The notes beneath the pieces are model-generated. The model saw only the letters and a list, made by a program, of their open reading frames with translations. It had not been told where the DNA came from and made no database searches. A DNA stretch of 64,000 nt from Chryseobacterium ureilyticum (GTDB taxonomy: Bacteria > Bacteroidota > Bacteroidia > Flavobacteriales > Weeksellaceae), in NCBI RefSeq assembly GCF_900156735.1, contig NZ_FTOL01000002.1, positions 248,001 through 312,000 of the forward strand, given 5' to 3'. Positions 1 through 7,478 of the stretch are shown one piece after another (position 1 is the first letter of the stretch; each line of letters starts with the position of its first letter). The position numbers and the translations under genes were made by a program.

Positions 1-71
1 TGATTAACAAGATTGGAATCGAGGAAGCTATTGAAAGAGCTACTAGAAACGGATTGATTAAAAAGAATTAA
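1..71 (+). CDS. rpmB: 50S ribosomal protein L28, C-terminal fragment
   Basis: Only the last 22 codons are inside the window; the reading frame enters at base 3 and stops at 69-71. The residues (INKIGIEEAIERATRNGLIKKN) fit the end of bacterial L28, a large-subunit ribosomal protein. The assignment rests mainly on context: it sits 6 bases before rpmG and is followed by a DUF4295 gene, the usual Bacteroidota order. The 5' part lies outside the window. Confidence 0.8.
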   Translation, partial: INKIGIEEAIERATRNGLIKKN

Positions 72-77
72 TAGATC

Positions 78-260
78 ATGGCAAAAAAAGGAAATAGAGT
101 TCAAGTAATCCTTGAATGTACAGAGCACAAAGAAAGCGGTATGCCAGGAATGTCTAGATACATTTCTACAAAAAATAAAAAGAACACTACAGAGAGATTA
201 GAGCTTAAAAAGTATAATCCTGTTCTTAAGAGATCTACCCTTCACAAAGAAATTAAGTAA
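78..260 (+). CDS. rpmG: 50S ribosomal protein L33
   Basis: This 60-residue basic protein has the L33 pattern: N-terminal [17 protein letters not shown], then a Tyr-Ile-Ser-Thr-Lys-Asn segment, then [20 protein letters not shown] at the C-terminus. L33 is a small protein of the large ribosomal subunit near the E site. The length is normal for the family, slightly longer than the E. coli form because of an inserted GMPGMSR segment typical of Bacteroidota. It lies 6 bases after rpmB and 20 bases before the DUF4295 gene, so the three are almost certainly co-transcribed. Confidence 0.95.
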   Translation: MAKKGNRVQVILECTEHKESGMPGMSRYISTKNKKNTTERLELKKYNPVLKRSTLHKEIK

Positions 261-280
261 TTTTTAAATAATAACTTACC

Positions 281-430
281 ATGGCAAAGAAAGTAGTAGC
301 AACCCTACAAACCGGGTCAAAAAAAATGACTAAAGTGGTGAAAATGGTGAAGTCTTCTAAATCAGGAGCTTACGTTTTCGAAGAAAAAGTAATGAATGCT
401 GATGAAGTAGATGGTTATTTGAAAAAATAA
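281..430 (+). CDS. DUF4295 small basic protein
   Basis: A 49-residue Lys-rich protein (MAKKVVATLQTGSKKMTKVV..., ending ADEVDGYLKK). It matches what I know of the DUF4295 family, which in Bacteroidota regularly follows rpmB-rpmG and is thought to be ribosome-associated; no experimental role is known to me. It is the last gene of the cluster, with a Rho-independent terminator 20 bases after its stop. The frame is short but its composition and context make it very likely real. Confidence 0.85.
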   Translation: MAKKVVATLQTGSKKMTKVVKMVKSSKSGAYVFEEKVMNADEVDGYLKK

Positions 431-451
431 TTAATACTTTGTTTACAATAT

Positions 452-486
452 AAAAAAACTACTCATATTTTGGGTAGTTTTTTTGT
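452..486 (+). terminator. Rho-independent terminator after the rpmB-rpmG cluster
   Basis: Inverted repeat AAAACTAC / GTAGTTTT around a short loop, followed by a run of seven T. It closes the ribosomal cluster and separates it from the RidA-like gene. Confidence 0.8.
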
Positions 487-494
487 TATCTTTG
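487..494 (+). promoter_or_regulatory. -7 element TATCTTTG before the RidA-like gene
   Basis: Perfect match to the Bacteroidota -7 consensus TAnnTTTG, directly after the upstream terminator and 26 bases before the ATG. I did not find a -33 TTTG at the usual distance. Confidence 0.6.
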
Positions 495-520
495 TTCACC
501 AGATTATTAATCAGTGAAAT

Positions 521-991
521 ATGAAGAAGATTTTCGTTTTAATATGTATAATCAGCTTTCAGCTTTCATTCAGCCAGAAAACAATGAACACAATAGAATA
601 TAAAAGTTCTTCAAAGGTTTTCAGCATTCCCGGATTATCACAATCAGTAAGTATTGATTGTGGAAACTCCAAAATGATTTTATTATCTGGTCAGGTTCCT
701 TTAAATTCAGAAGGAATCTTGGTGGGAAATAATGTAGAGGAACAAACACATCAGATTTTCAAAAACATTGAAAACATTTTGAAAGAATATGGAGGTACAG
801 GAAAAGATGTTGTCAAACTTGGAATCTTCATTACAGACATCTCAAAAACTCCTGACTTCAGAAAAGTTAGAGATCTGTATGTCAATCTTCAAAATCCTCC
901 TGTAAGCAGCCTTGTAGAAGTAAGTAAGCTTTTCAGAAATGATGTGTTGATAGAAGTAGAAGCCACAGCAGTGATTAACAACAAAAAATAA
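521..991 (+). CDS. Exported RidA/YjgF-family protein lacking the catalytic Arg
   Basis: 156 residues. Residues 1-18 (MKKIFVLICIISFQLSFS) form a Sec signal peptide with likely cleavage before Gln19; the rest is a RidA/YER057c/UK114 fold: a LLSGQVPLN strand, the 'NIENILKEYGGTGKDVVKLGIFI' helix-strand region and the C-terminal strand PVSSLVEV...VEATAV. RidA hydrolyses reactive enamine/imine intermediates of PLP enzymes in the cytoplasm and needs an Arg in the PARSCVEV motif to hold the substrate carboxylate. Here that place is Ser129, so 2-iminopropanoate deaminase activity is doubtful, and the signal peptide puts it in the periplasm. A non-deaminating Rid subfamily is more likely. It has its own promoter and lies 15 bases upstream of ftsY. 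Confidence 0.8.
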   Translation: MKKIFVLICIISFQLSFSQKTMNTIEYKSSSKVFSIPGLSQSVSIDCGNSKMILLSGQVPLNSEGILVGNNVEEQTHQIFKNIENILKEYGGTGKDVVKLGIFITDISKTPDFRKVRDLYVNLQNPPVSSLVEVSKLFRNDVLIEVEATAVINNKK

Positions 992-1006
992 GAATAAACT
1001 AAAACT

Positions 1007-1960
1007 ATGAGTTGGTTTAAAAATATTTTCAAAAAGGAAGAAAAAGAAACTCTGGATAAAGGATTGGAAAAATCCAGCCAGGGATTCTTTGAAAAAATGA
1101 CGAAGGCCGTAGTCGGTAAAAGCAAAGTAGATGACGAAGTTCTGGATGATCTGGAAGAAGTACTGATTGCATCTGACGTAGGCGCCTCCACAACCATCAA
1201 AATCATAGAAAGAATTGAAGAACGCGTTGCCCGTGATAAATATGTTGGGGTAAGCGAACTGGACAATATTCTTCGTGAAGAAATTTCAGGACTACTGCTT
1301 GAAAATCCTCATGCAGGGACAGGAAATATCGATACTACAAAAAAGCCATATGTAATTATGGTAGTTGGGGTAAACGGGGTTGGAAAAACAACCACTATTG
1401 GAAAACTTTCTCACCAGTTCAAATCTGAAGGGAAGAAAGTGGTTCTTGGAGCTGCGGATACCTTCAGAGCTGCAGCAGTTGATCAGCTTGTTATCTGGAG
1501 TGAAAGAGTGGGTGTTCCTATCGTAAAACAGGAAATGGGGTCCGATCCTGCTTCTGTAGCTTTTGATACCGTACAAAGTGCTGTTGCTCAAAATGCAGAC
1601 GTTGTTATCATTGATACCGCAGGAAGACTTCACAACAAGATCAACCTGATGAATGAGCTTTCAAAAATCAAAAGAGTAATGCAAAAGGTAATTCCTGATG
1701 CACCTCATGAGATTCTATTAGTTCTTGATGGTTCTACAGGACAAAATGCATTTGAACAGGCAAAACAGTTTACAGCAGCTACAGAAGTAAATGCTTTAGC
1801 AGTAACAAAACTTGATGGAACAGCAAAAGGAGGTGTTGTAATCGGTATCTCAGATCAGTTCCAAATTCCGGTAAAATATATTGGGGTAGGTGAAAAAATG
1901 CAAGATCTGCAACTTTTCAATGGTACGGAATTTGTAGACTCATTCTTCAAGAAAAGATGA
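1007..1960 (+). CDS. ftsY: Signal recognition particle receptor FtsY
   Basis: 317 residues. Membrane-associated GTPase that docks the SRP-ribosome complex at the SecYEG translocon. The N-terminal helical domain is short and charged (about residues 1-90). The NG domain follows, with the P-loop GVNGVGKTTTIGKL near residue 121, the insertion-box motif DTFRAAAVDQL near 147, DTAGRLHNK near 204 and TKLDGTAKGG near 267. It lacks the long acidic A domain of E. coli FtsY, as is usual in Bacteroidota. It starts 15 bases after the RidA-like gene and is probably read with it. Confidence 0.97.
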   Translation: MSWFKNIFKKEEKETLDKGLEKSSQGFFEKMTKAVVGKSKVDDEVLDDLEEVLIASDVGASTTIKIIERIEERVARDKYVGVSELDNILREEISGLLLENPHAGTGNIDTTKKPYVIMVVGVNGVGKTTTIGKLSHQFKSEGKKVVLGAADTFRAAAVDQLVIWSERVGVPIVKQEMGSDPASVAFDTVQSAVAQNADVVIIDTAGRLHNKINLMNELSKIKRVMQKVIPDAPHEILLVLDGSTGQNAFEQAKQFTAATEVNALAVTKLDGTAKGGVVIGISDQFQIPVKYIGVGEKMQDLQLFNGTEFVDSFFKKR

Positions 1961-2033
1961 TTTATATCATGTTTTCCCTTATCTTAGTATAACAAATCAA
2001 TTTTAAATATTAACAGTTAAAAAATTTGCAACT

Positions 2034-2294
2034 ATGGGAATTATAACATGGATTTTATTCGGTCTTATTGCAGGTGCAATTGCTAAACTTATCATGCCTG
2101 GAAGTCAGGGAGGAGGTTGGTTAATTACCATTATCCTTGGAATTGTTGGAGCATTTGTAGGAGGAGCTATAGGAGTTTACATTTTACATTGGGGAGACGT
2201 CACCTCATTCTGGAATCCAAGAAGCTGGATTCTCGCTATCGGAGGAGCTTTAATTGTGCTCTGGATTTACGGAATGGCAACAAAGAAAAGTTGA
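2034..2294 (+). CDS. GlsB/YeaQ/YmgE-family small membrane protein
   Basis: 86 residues in three hydrophobic segments (about 1-18, 28-50 and 64-82) separated by Gly-rich turns (MPGSQGGGW, GAFVGGAIG). This is the pattern of the transglycosylase-associated protein family (GlsB/YeaQ/YmgE), inner-membrane proteins often linked to envelope stress; the biochemical function is unknown. It ends just before a strong terminator. A second frame inside it (from 2117) is a shadow. Confidence 0.85.
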   Translation: MGIITWILFGLIAGAIAKLIMPGSQGGGWLITIILGIVGAFVGGAIGVYILHWGDVTSFWNPRSWILAIGGALIVLWIYGMATKKS

Positions 2295-2312
2295 TGTAAC
2301 ATTAATAAAAAA

Positions 2313-2348
2313 TAAAATCCCGGATCTGAAATTCAGATCCGGGATTTT
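2313..2348 (+). terminator. Rho-independent terminator, probably bidirectional
   Basis: Perfect inverted repeat AAATCCCGGATCTGAA / TTCAGATCCGGGATTT followed by T. It lies between the convergent GlsB-like gene and sppA and can serve both. Confidence 0.85.
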
Positions 2349-2365
2349 TGTACAATATAATTTAG

Positions 2366-4129
2366 TTAGTTGTTGATTCTAATCTGGTAAGGCATTTCCA
2401 TTTTTACCTCAGACTGTAATTTCTTATCAGTGATCTGCTGTAAGATCTCATAGTTTGATTTACCAATCTTATTCTTGATAATTCTTGCAGAAACATCCTC
2501 TTCGTTCAGATCTTTAAATAACTGTTCAAAAGGCGACATTTTCTTAGGGAAAGATTCTACGTGGTAAGATTTCACTCCAGCTTTCTGTGCAGCGAATTTC
2601 ACAGCATCATTTAATGTTCCAAGCTCGTCTACAAGACCGATTTGCTTAGCACGAACTCCGCTCCATACTCTACCTCCACCTACATTATCAATCTGTTCAA
2701 ATGTTTTCTTTCTGTTTTGCGTAACAAAATGTACAAATCTTTTATAAGTACCTTCCACACTTCTTGTCATCATATTTACTCCATAAGGTGTCACACCGTT
2801 TAACCCTGAATAATACATAGAATTTGCATTGGTTGCTACAACATCCGCACGGATTCCGTTTTTGCTTGCAATATCTTTATAATAAGGCATCACACCGAAT
2901 ACTCCAATAGAACCTGTAAGTGTATTGGGTTCAGAATAAATTTTATCAGCCGCCATTGCTACATAATATCCTCCAGATGCAGCATAATCACCAAATGACA
3001 CTACCAAAGGTTTTTTCTTTTTCAATTGTTGAAGTTCAAATAAAATTTCATCTGAAGCATTAGCACTTCCTCCAGGTGAATTAATTCTCAAAACAACCGC
3101 CTTTACTTTATCATCTTCCTGAAGCTTTTTAATATACTTCACATATTTTTCAGAATGAATATCATTATACTGATCCCCATTATTGATAGATCCTGAAGCA
3201 TATAAAACAGCTACCTTCTCTCCTGTCGTATCTTCTCCTGCATAAGAGCTGATATAATTAGCTAAAGAAATTTTATTCAGCTTTTCTTTATTATCTTTTA
3301 TGCTCAGCTTAGTCTTAAGCATATCTTCATACTCTGTTTTCTGAACCAGTTTATCTGCCAGTTTATATTTTAATCCCTGCTCAGGAATCATTCCGTATAA
3401 GCTGTCTACAATTGTTTTGAACTGAAGTGTATCAATTTTTCTTGATGCAGCCATTTTATTGGATGTATTTTTCCAAAGGTCATTCAAAAGAGTACTCAAC
3501 TGCTCTTTATTTTCAGGAGAAATATCATTTCTTAAAAAAGGCTCTACTGCCGATTTGAATTTACCATGACGGATTACTTCAATACCAATACCATATTTAT
3601 CTGCAAAATCTTTGAAGAAAGTCACCTCAGTAGCAAGTCCTTTTAACTCTATCCCACCTGCCGGGTGAAGATAATACTGATCAGCAACAGATCCTAAATA
3701 ATAAGCAGATTGTGAAACTCCATTTCCGTAAGCATACACAAACTTTCCACTTTTCTTGAAATCTTCAATAGCATTTCTAAGATCATCAATTTGGGTCAGA
3801 CCTGCATTAAGCTCATCTGCCTCAATACTGATTCCTTTAATATTATCATCAGTTTTAGCCTTATTGATCGCCTCCAACGCATCATATAAAAGAATATTTT
3901 TATTCTGCTGTCCGCTTATTCCAAATAATCCCATCTCCTCTTCCGTAGGACTATCAATTATGCTGGTCTTTAAATTAATGGTTAGAATCGAATTCTTTTT
4001 CACTGTAACAGACTTATCACTTCCCATAGAACTGAACACAAGCATCATAATGAAAAAGACGAAAAATACAGCAAAAAGTATAATTATTGCCACTATATTT
4101 GCCAAAACATTTTTAAAGAAACTTCTCAT
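2366..4129 (-). CDS. sppA: Signal peptide peptidase SppA, 67K type (protease IV)
   Basis: 587 residues, close to E. coli SppA. One N-terminal transmembrane segment (about 7-33, ANIVAIIILFAVFFVFFIMM) anchors it in the inner membrane, followed by two tandem ClpP-like S49 domains. The N-terminal domain carries the general-base Lys in GKFKSAVEPF (about residue 190). The C-terminal domain carries the nucleophilic Ser in GDYAASGGYYVAMAAD (about 385), after the conserved RINSPGGSANASDEI. It degrades signal peptides left in the membrane. It is transcribed away from folK, with only 20 bases between the two start codons, so their promoters must overlap coding DNA. Confidence 0.95.
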   Translation of the reverse strand: MRSFFKNVLANIVAIIILFAVFFVFFIMMLVFSSMGSDKSVTVKKNSILTINLKTSIIDSPTEEEMGLFGISGQQNKNILLYDALEAINKAKTDDNIKGISIEADELNAGLTQIDDLRNAIEDFKKSGKFVYAYGNGVSQSAYYLGSVADQYYLHPAGGIELKGLATEVTFFKDFADKYGIGIEVIRHGKFKSAVEPFLRNDISPENKEQLSTLLNDLWKNTSNKMAASRKIDTLQFKTIVDSLYGMIPEQGLKYKLADKLVQKTEYEDMLKTKLSIKDNKEKLNKISLANYISSYAGEDTTGEKVAVLYASGSINNGDQYNDIHSEKYVKYIKKLQEDDKVKAVVLRINSPGGSANASDEILFELQQLKKKKPLVVSFGDYAASGGYYVAMAADKIYSEPNTLTGSIGVFGVMPYYKDIASKNGIRADVVATNANSMYYSGLNGVTPYGVNMMTRSVEGTYKRFVHFVTQNRKKTFEQIDNVGGGRVWSGVRAKQIGLVDELGTLNDAVKFAAQKAGVKSYHVESFPKKMSPFEQLFKDLNEEDVSARIIKNKIGKSNYEILQQITDKKLQSEVKMEMPYQIRINN

Positions 4130-4149
4130 AAATCAATCAATTTTCTAAT

Positions 4150-4566
4150 ATGTCGCAGCAAAGGGTCGTTTTGTTACTAGGAAGTAACCTTGGAGAGCAA
4201 AAAAAAAATATTGAGCTTGCTTTACAGAAAATAAGGGATGCAGGAAACCACATTTCACAGATTAGCGAATTTTTAATGTCTGATCCTGTAGAGTTTGCCA
4301 GTTCTAATATTTTTTGTAATATTGCAACAATAATATTAACGCATCTTTCACCAATTCAACTGCTTGATTGTATTAAAGATATTGAAGTTGAAATGGGAAG
4401 AATTAATGATTCAAAAGTAACAGGTGGTTACACAGACAGAGTTATAGATATTGATATCATTAAGTACAATGAATTAATTTTTAAATCAGAAAGATTAGAA
4501 ATCCCTCATAAAAAACATCTTTTTGAAAGGGATTTTTCGAGAATATTATTAAAGGATTTTATTTAA
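4150..4566 (+). CDS. folK: 6-hydroxymethyl-7,8-dihydropterin pyrophosphokinase
   Basis: 138 residues. HPPK transfers pyrophosphate from ATP to 6-hydroxymethyl-dihydropterin in folate synthesis. The family features are the N-terminal LLLGSNLGEQKKNI, a central SDPVEFASSNIFCNIATII strand region, and the metal-binding signature DRVIDIDIIKYNEL (usually R-x-L-D-[IL]-D). The late IPHKKHLFERDFSRILLKDF matches the C-terminal PH....R.F...PL region. It is slightly shorter than E. coli FolK (159). The next gene, an OmpA-like protein, starts 12 bases after the stop, so readthrough is likely. folB is elsewhere in the window at 52.4 kb. Confidence 0.93.
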   Translation: MSQQRVVLLLGSNLGEQKKNIELALQKIRDAGNHISQISEFLMSDPVEFASSNIFCNIATIILTHLSPIQLLDCIKDIEVEMGRINDSKVTGGYTDRVIDIDIIKYNELIFKSERLEIPHKKHLFERDFSRILLKDFI

Positions 4567-4578
4567 AACATAAAACAT

Positions 4579-5694
4579 ATGAAATTAGGTTTATTATTAT
4601 TGGCTACAACTTTGCCAATTGCAGCTTTCGCTCAGAACAGCAGTACTACAGTAAACTCTTCTACTGAGTATCCTAATACATTCTCTTCAGGTTCCGCAAA
4701 TGTACAGCCTTTTGACAATAAAGCCAGACGTTTCAGAGACTGGTCTATTTCAGTTGGAGGAGGTCCTGCATTTATGGTTCACTCAGATCTTAAATCTCTT
4801 CGTGGCGATAAGACTAACTGGGGATACAATGCTTACGTAAGTGTAGATAAACAAATTTCTCACGCTTTCGGTGTAAGCTTAATGTATACAAGAGGAGAAA
4901 CTAAACAGACAGGTCAACTGCCAGGAGCTGCTGGTGTAACTGCCGGAGTAGCTACTGCAACAACGCAATTTGACCAGTTTTCTTTATTGGGAGATATTAA
5001 CTTCTCTAACCTCTTCAGAAGAACAGATAATCATTCTCCTTACAGATGGGCTTTCCATGGATATATGGGAATTGGTGTTCAGGGTTACAGAACCTCATTG
5101 CATGACAATGATGAAAACAGATGGAGCAACAATCCGAAAAGAGTTCCTTTATTCATTAAACAAGATATTGATATTAACTCAATCTTCTATCAGGGAGGTA
5201 TCGGTTTGAAATATAATGTTTCAAAACTTATTGATGTTGAAGCCAGAACAATGTACATCATCAGTGGTGATGACGAGTTCGATGGTGGTGGATGGGCTGA
5301 TCCAAATGATTACGAGCCTTCTACACCAGGTTCAAAATACAATATGCTTAACGCAAGAAGATCTGATAATGCATGGACAGTAAGCTTAGGTGTTTCTTTC
5401 AAATTAGGAAAGCAACTTTCTCACCTTGCTTGGCATGATCCGCTTCAGGAAGCATACTACAGAACAAATGTTTTAGAAAATGCTACTACTGACCTGGTTG
5501 TTTGCGAAAAAGGAGATGCTGATAATGACGGAGTATGTGATGATTGGGACAGACAGCTGGATACTCCTGCAGGAGCAAGAGTAGACGGTGCCGGAGTTGC
5601 TTTAGATATGGACCTTGACGGAGTTATTGACCTTTATGACAAGTGTGTAACTGTTCCAGGACCTGTGGAAAACAACGGATGCCCTATCAAATAG
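4579..5694 (+). CDS. OmpA-type beta-barrel protein without the OmpA domain
   Basis: 371 residues. A signal peptide (MKLGLLLLATTLPIAAFA, cleaved before Gln) is followed by an eight-stranded-barrel-like region (about 45-285) rich in alternating aromatic and polar residues. It ends with a Cys-flanked calcium-binding thrombospondin-type-3-like segment (CEKGDADNDGVCDDWD ... NNGCPIK, about 305-371). It stops exactly where its two downstream paralogues continue into a peptidoglycan-binding OmpA domain, so it is a naturally short form. The stop is clean and no OmpA remnant follows, so I call it a complete gene rather than a pseudogene. Shared features such as EYPNTFSSGSANV and TGDDEFDGGG-like loops show common origin. 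Confidence 0.85.
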   Translation: MKLGLLLLATTLPIAAFAQNSSTTVNSSTEYPNTFSSGSANVQPFDNKARRFRDWSISVGGGPAFMVHSDLKSLRGDKTNWGYNAYVSVDKQISHAFGVSLMYTRGETKQTGQLPGAAGVTAGVATATTQFDQFSLLGDINFSNLFRRTDNHSPYRWAFHGYMGIGVQGYRTSLHDNDENRWSNNPKRVPLFIKQDIDINSIFYQGGIGLKYNVSKLIDVEARTMYIISGDDEFDGGGWADPNDYEPSTPGSKYNMLNARRSDNAWTVSLGVSFKLGKQLSHLAWHDPLQEAYYRTNVLENATTDLVVCEKGDADNDGVCDDWDRQLDTPAGARVDGAGVALDMDLDGVIDLYDKCVTVPGPVENNGCPIK

Positions 5695-5739
5695 TTAAAA
5701 ATTGTTGTAAGAGAACAAAATCAAAATAAATAATACACG

Positions 5740-7263
5740 ATGAAATTAAGTTTAGCAATTGTTGCATTTGCTCTAGCAATCCCTGCTGCCAGCTATGCAC
5801 AAGACTCAACTGCAGCTACCAGCGGAGAATATCCTAACACGTTTTCTTCCGGATCTGCCAATGTTTCCCCATTTACCAACCAATCCAAAAGATTTAACGA
5901 TTGGTCTATCTCAGTAGGTGCAGGTGTTCCACTAATGCAGTCATCTGATTTAACCTCTATCAAGAATGGTAATGGTAAAAACCTTTTTGGATATTCAGCA
6001 TATGTAAGTATTGATAAAGCGATCACTCATGCATTTGGGATCAATTTACAATACGACAGAGGTGAAACCAGACAAGGATGGTTCAACACTAAAGATGCTG
6101 CACCTGATGCTGCAGCTGTAGGAGCAAGAACTCAATATGATGCAATCTCAATCTTAGGAGATGTTAACTTCTCTAACCTTTTGAGAAGAGTTGACAATCA
6201 TTCTACGTACAGATGGGCTTTTCACGGTTATGCAGGTGTTGGTACAATTGCCTACAGAGCTTACCAGAAAGACATCAAGGGACAGAGATTAATGACTGAA
6301 ATTAAACCTTTCCAATTAGGATCTATGTTTATGCAAGCCGGTGCAGGTTTGAAATTTAAAGTAAACAGAAGAATCGATATTGAAGGTAGATTAATGTATG
6401 TAGTAACAGGTGATGATGAATTCGATGGTGGTGGTGATGCATACAGCGCTATCAACAAACGTTCGGAGCAAGTTTCTGACAATTTCTTCAATGCAACTTT
6501 AGGTCTGTCTTTCAAATTAGGAAAACATGACTCTCATGTAATGTGGCATGACCCACTTCAGGAAATCTATTACAAACTTGATGTTTTGGCTAACAAAAAC
6601 CAGGATATTGAAGTATGTAAAAAAGGAGACGCTGATAATGACGGAGTATGTGACGATTGGGACAGACAACTTGATACTCCTGCAGGTGCAAGAGTGGATG
6701 GTGCCGGAGTTGCTCTTGATACAGACTTAGATGGTGTTATTGATCTTTACGATAAATGTGTAACGGTTCCGGGACCTGTGGAAAACAATGGTTGTCCTGT
6801 AAAAAAAGATAACAATCAAACTGCAGTAGAAGTAGAAAAAACTCTAAAAGATATTTACTTCAACTTCAATAAAGCTACAATCAGACCGGAGTCTAACAGC
6901 AAACTTGATCTTGCAGCTTCCATTATCAAAGAAAACGGTGGTAATTATTTACTAACGGGACACACTGATATTAAAGGAAATGCAGCATACAATCTAAAGT
7001 TGTCTAAAGAAAGAGCTGCTGCTGTAGTAGGAGCATTAGAAACCAGAGGCATCAGTGAAAATGTACTGAAATCAAGAGGTGTAGGTTCTGCAGAAGCTAC
7101 AATTCCTGCTTCAGCTTCAGATGCCGAAAGATTAGCAGACAGAAAAGTAACAGTGAGATTTATAGAAAGCTCTGAATGGAATTCTATTAAAAAGAAAGAC
7201 TATGAAGATGCTCCTGTAAAAAAGCCAGTAAAAAAAGCAACAGCTAAGAAAAAGAGAAAGTAA
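5740..7263 (+). CDS. OmpA-family outer-membrane protein, paralogue 2
   Basis: 507 residues: signal peptide (1-20), outer-membrane barrel (about 40-285), TSP3-like Ca-binding linker (about 292-355) and a C-terminal OmpA domain (about 366-480). The latter keeps the peptidoglycan-contacting Asp and Arg in GHTDIKGNAAYNLKLSKERA. A Lys-rich tail (KKPVKKATAKKKRK) ends it. It should tether the outer membrane to the cell wall. It lies 45 bases after the short paralogue and is followed by a terminator. Over the barrel and linker it is almost identical, even in DNA, to the next gene, while the OmpA domain is clearly different. Confidence 0.93.
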   Translation: MKLSLAIVAFALAIPAASYAQDSTAATSGEYPNTFSSGSANVSPFTNQSKRFNDWSISVGAGVPLMQSSDLTSIKNGNGKNLFGYSAYVSIDKAITHAFGINLQYDRGETRQGWFNTKDAAPDAAAVGARTQYDAISILGDVNFSNLLRRVDNHSTYRWAFHGYAGVGTIAYRAYQKDIKGQRLMTEIKPFQLGSMFMQAGAGLKFKVNRRIDIEGRLMYVVTGDDEFDGGGDAYSAINKRSEQVSDNFFNATLGLSFKLGKHDSHVMWHDPLQEIYYKLDVLANKNQDIEVCKKGDADNDGVCDDWDRQLDTPAGARVDGAGVALDTDLDGVIDLYDKCVTVPGPVENNGCPVKKDNNQTAVEVEKTLKDIYFNFNKATIRPESNSKLDLAASIIKENGGNYLLTGHTDIKGNAAYNLKLSKERAAAVVGALETRGISENVLKSRGVGSAEATIPASASDAERLADRKVTVRFIESSEWNSIKKKDYEDAPVKKPVKKATAKKKRK

Positions 7264-7282
7264 TTTCTTACTATAACAGATC

Positions 7283-7322
7283 TAAACCGAAAAGAATCCT
7301 TCTTTTCGGTTTATTTTTTTTC
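7283..7322 (+). terminator. Rho-independent terminator after OmpA paralogue 2
   Basis: Inverted repeat AAACCGAAAAGAA / TTCTTTTCGGTTT followed by a T-rich run. Confidence 0.85.
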
Positions 7323-7478
7323 TACTACGATTTTTTTTAACTACCTTTATATCATTTTCGGGGCAATAGGTACTGAATGAGCAACATACAGACCATATTA
7401 TTCTGAAAAAAATTAATACAAAATCACATTTCAACGTAAAAAATCATTTAAAATAACTTAACTTAAAAAAATAACACT

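Noticed and set aside
889-1266. 125-codon minus-strand frame over the start of ftsY
   Set aside because: Ser/Leu-rich shadow frame antisense to ftsY, which has a full set of motifs; no promoter or family.
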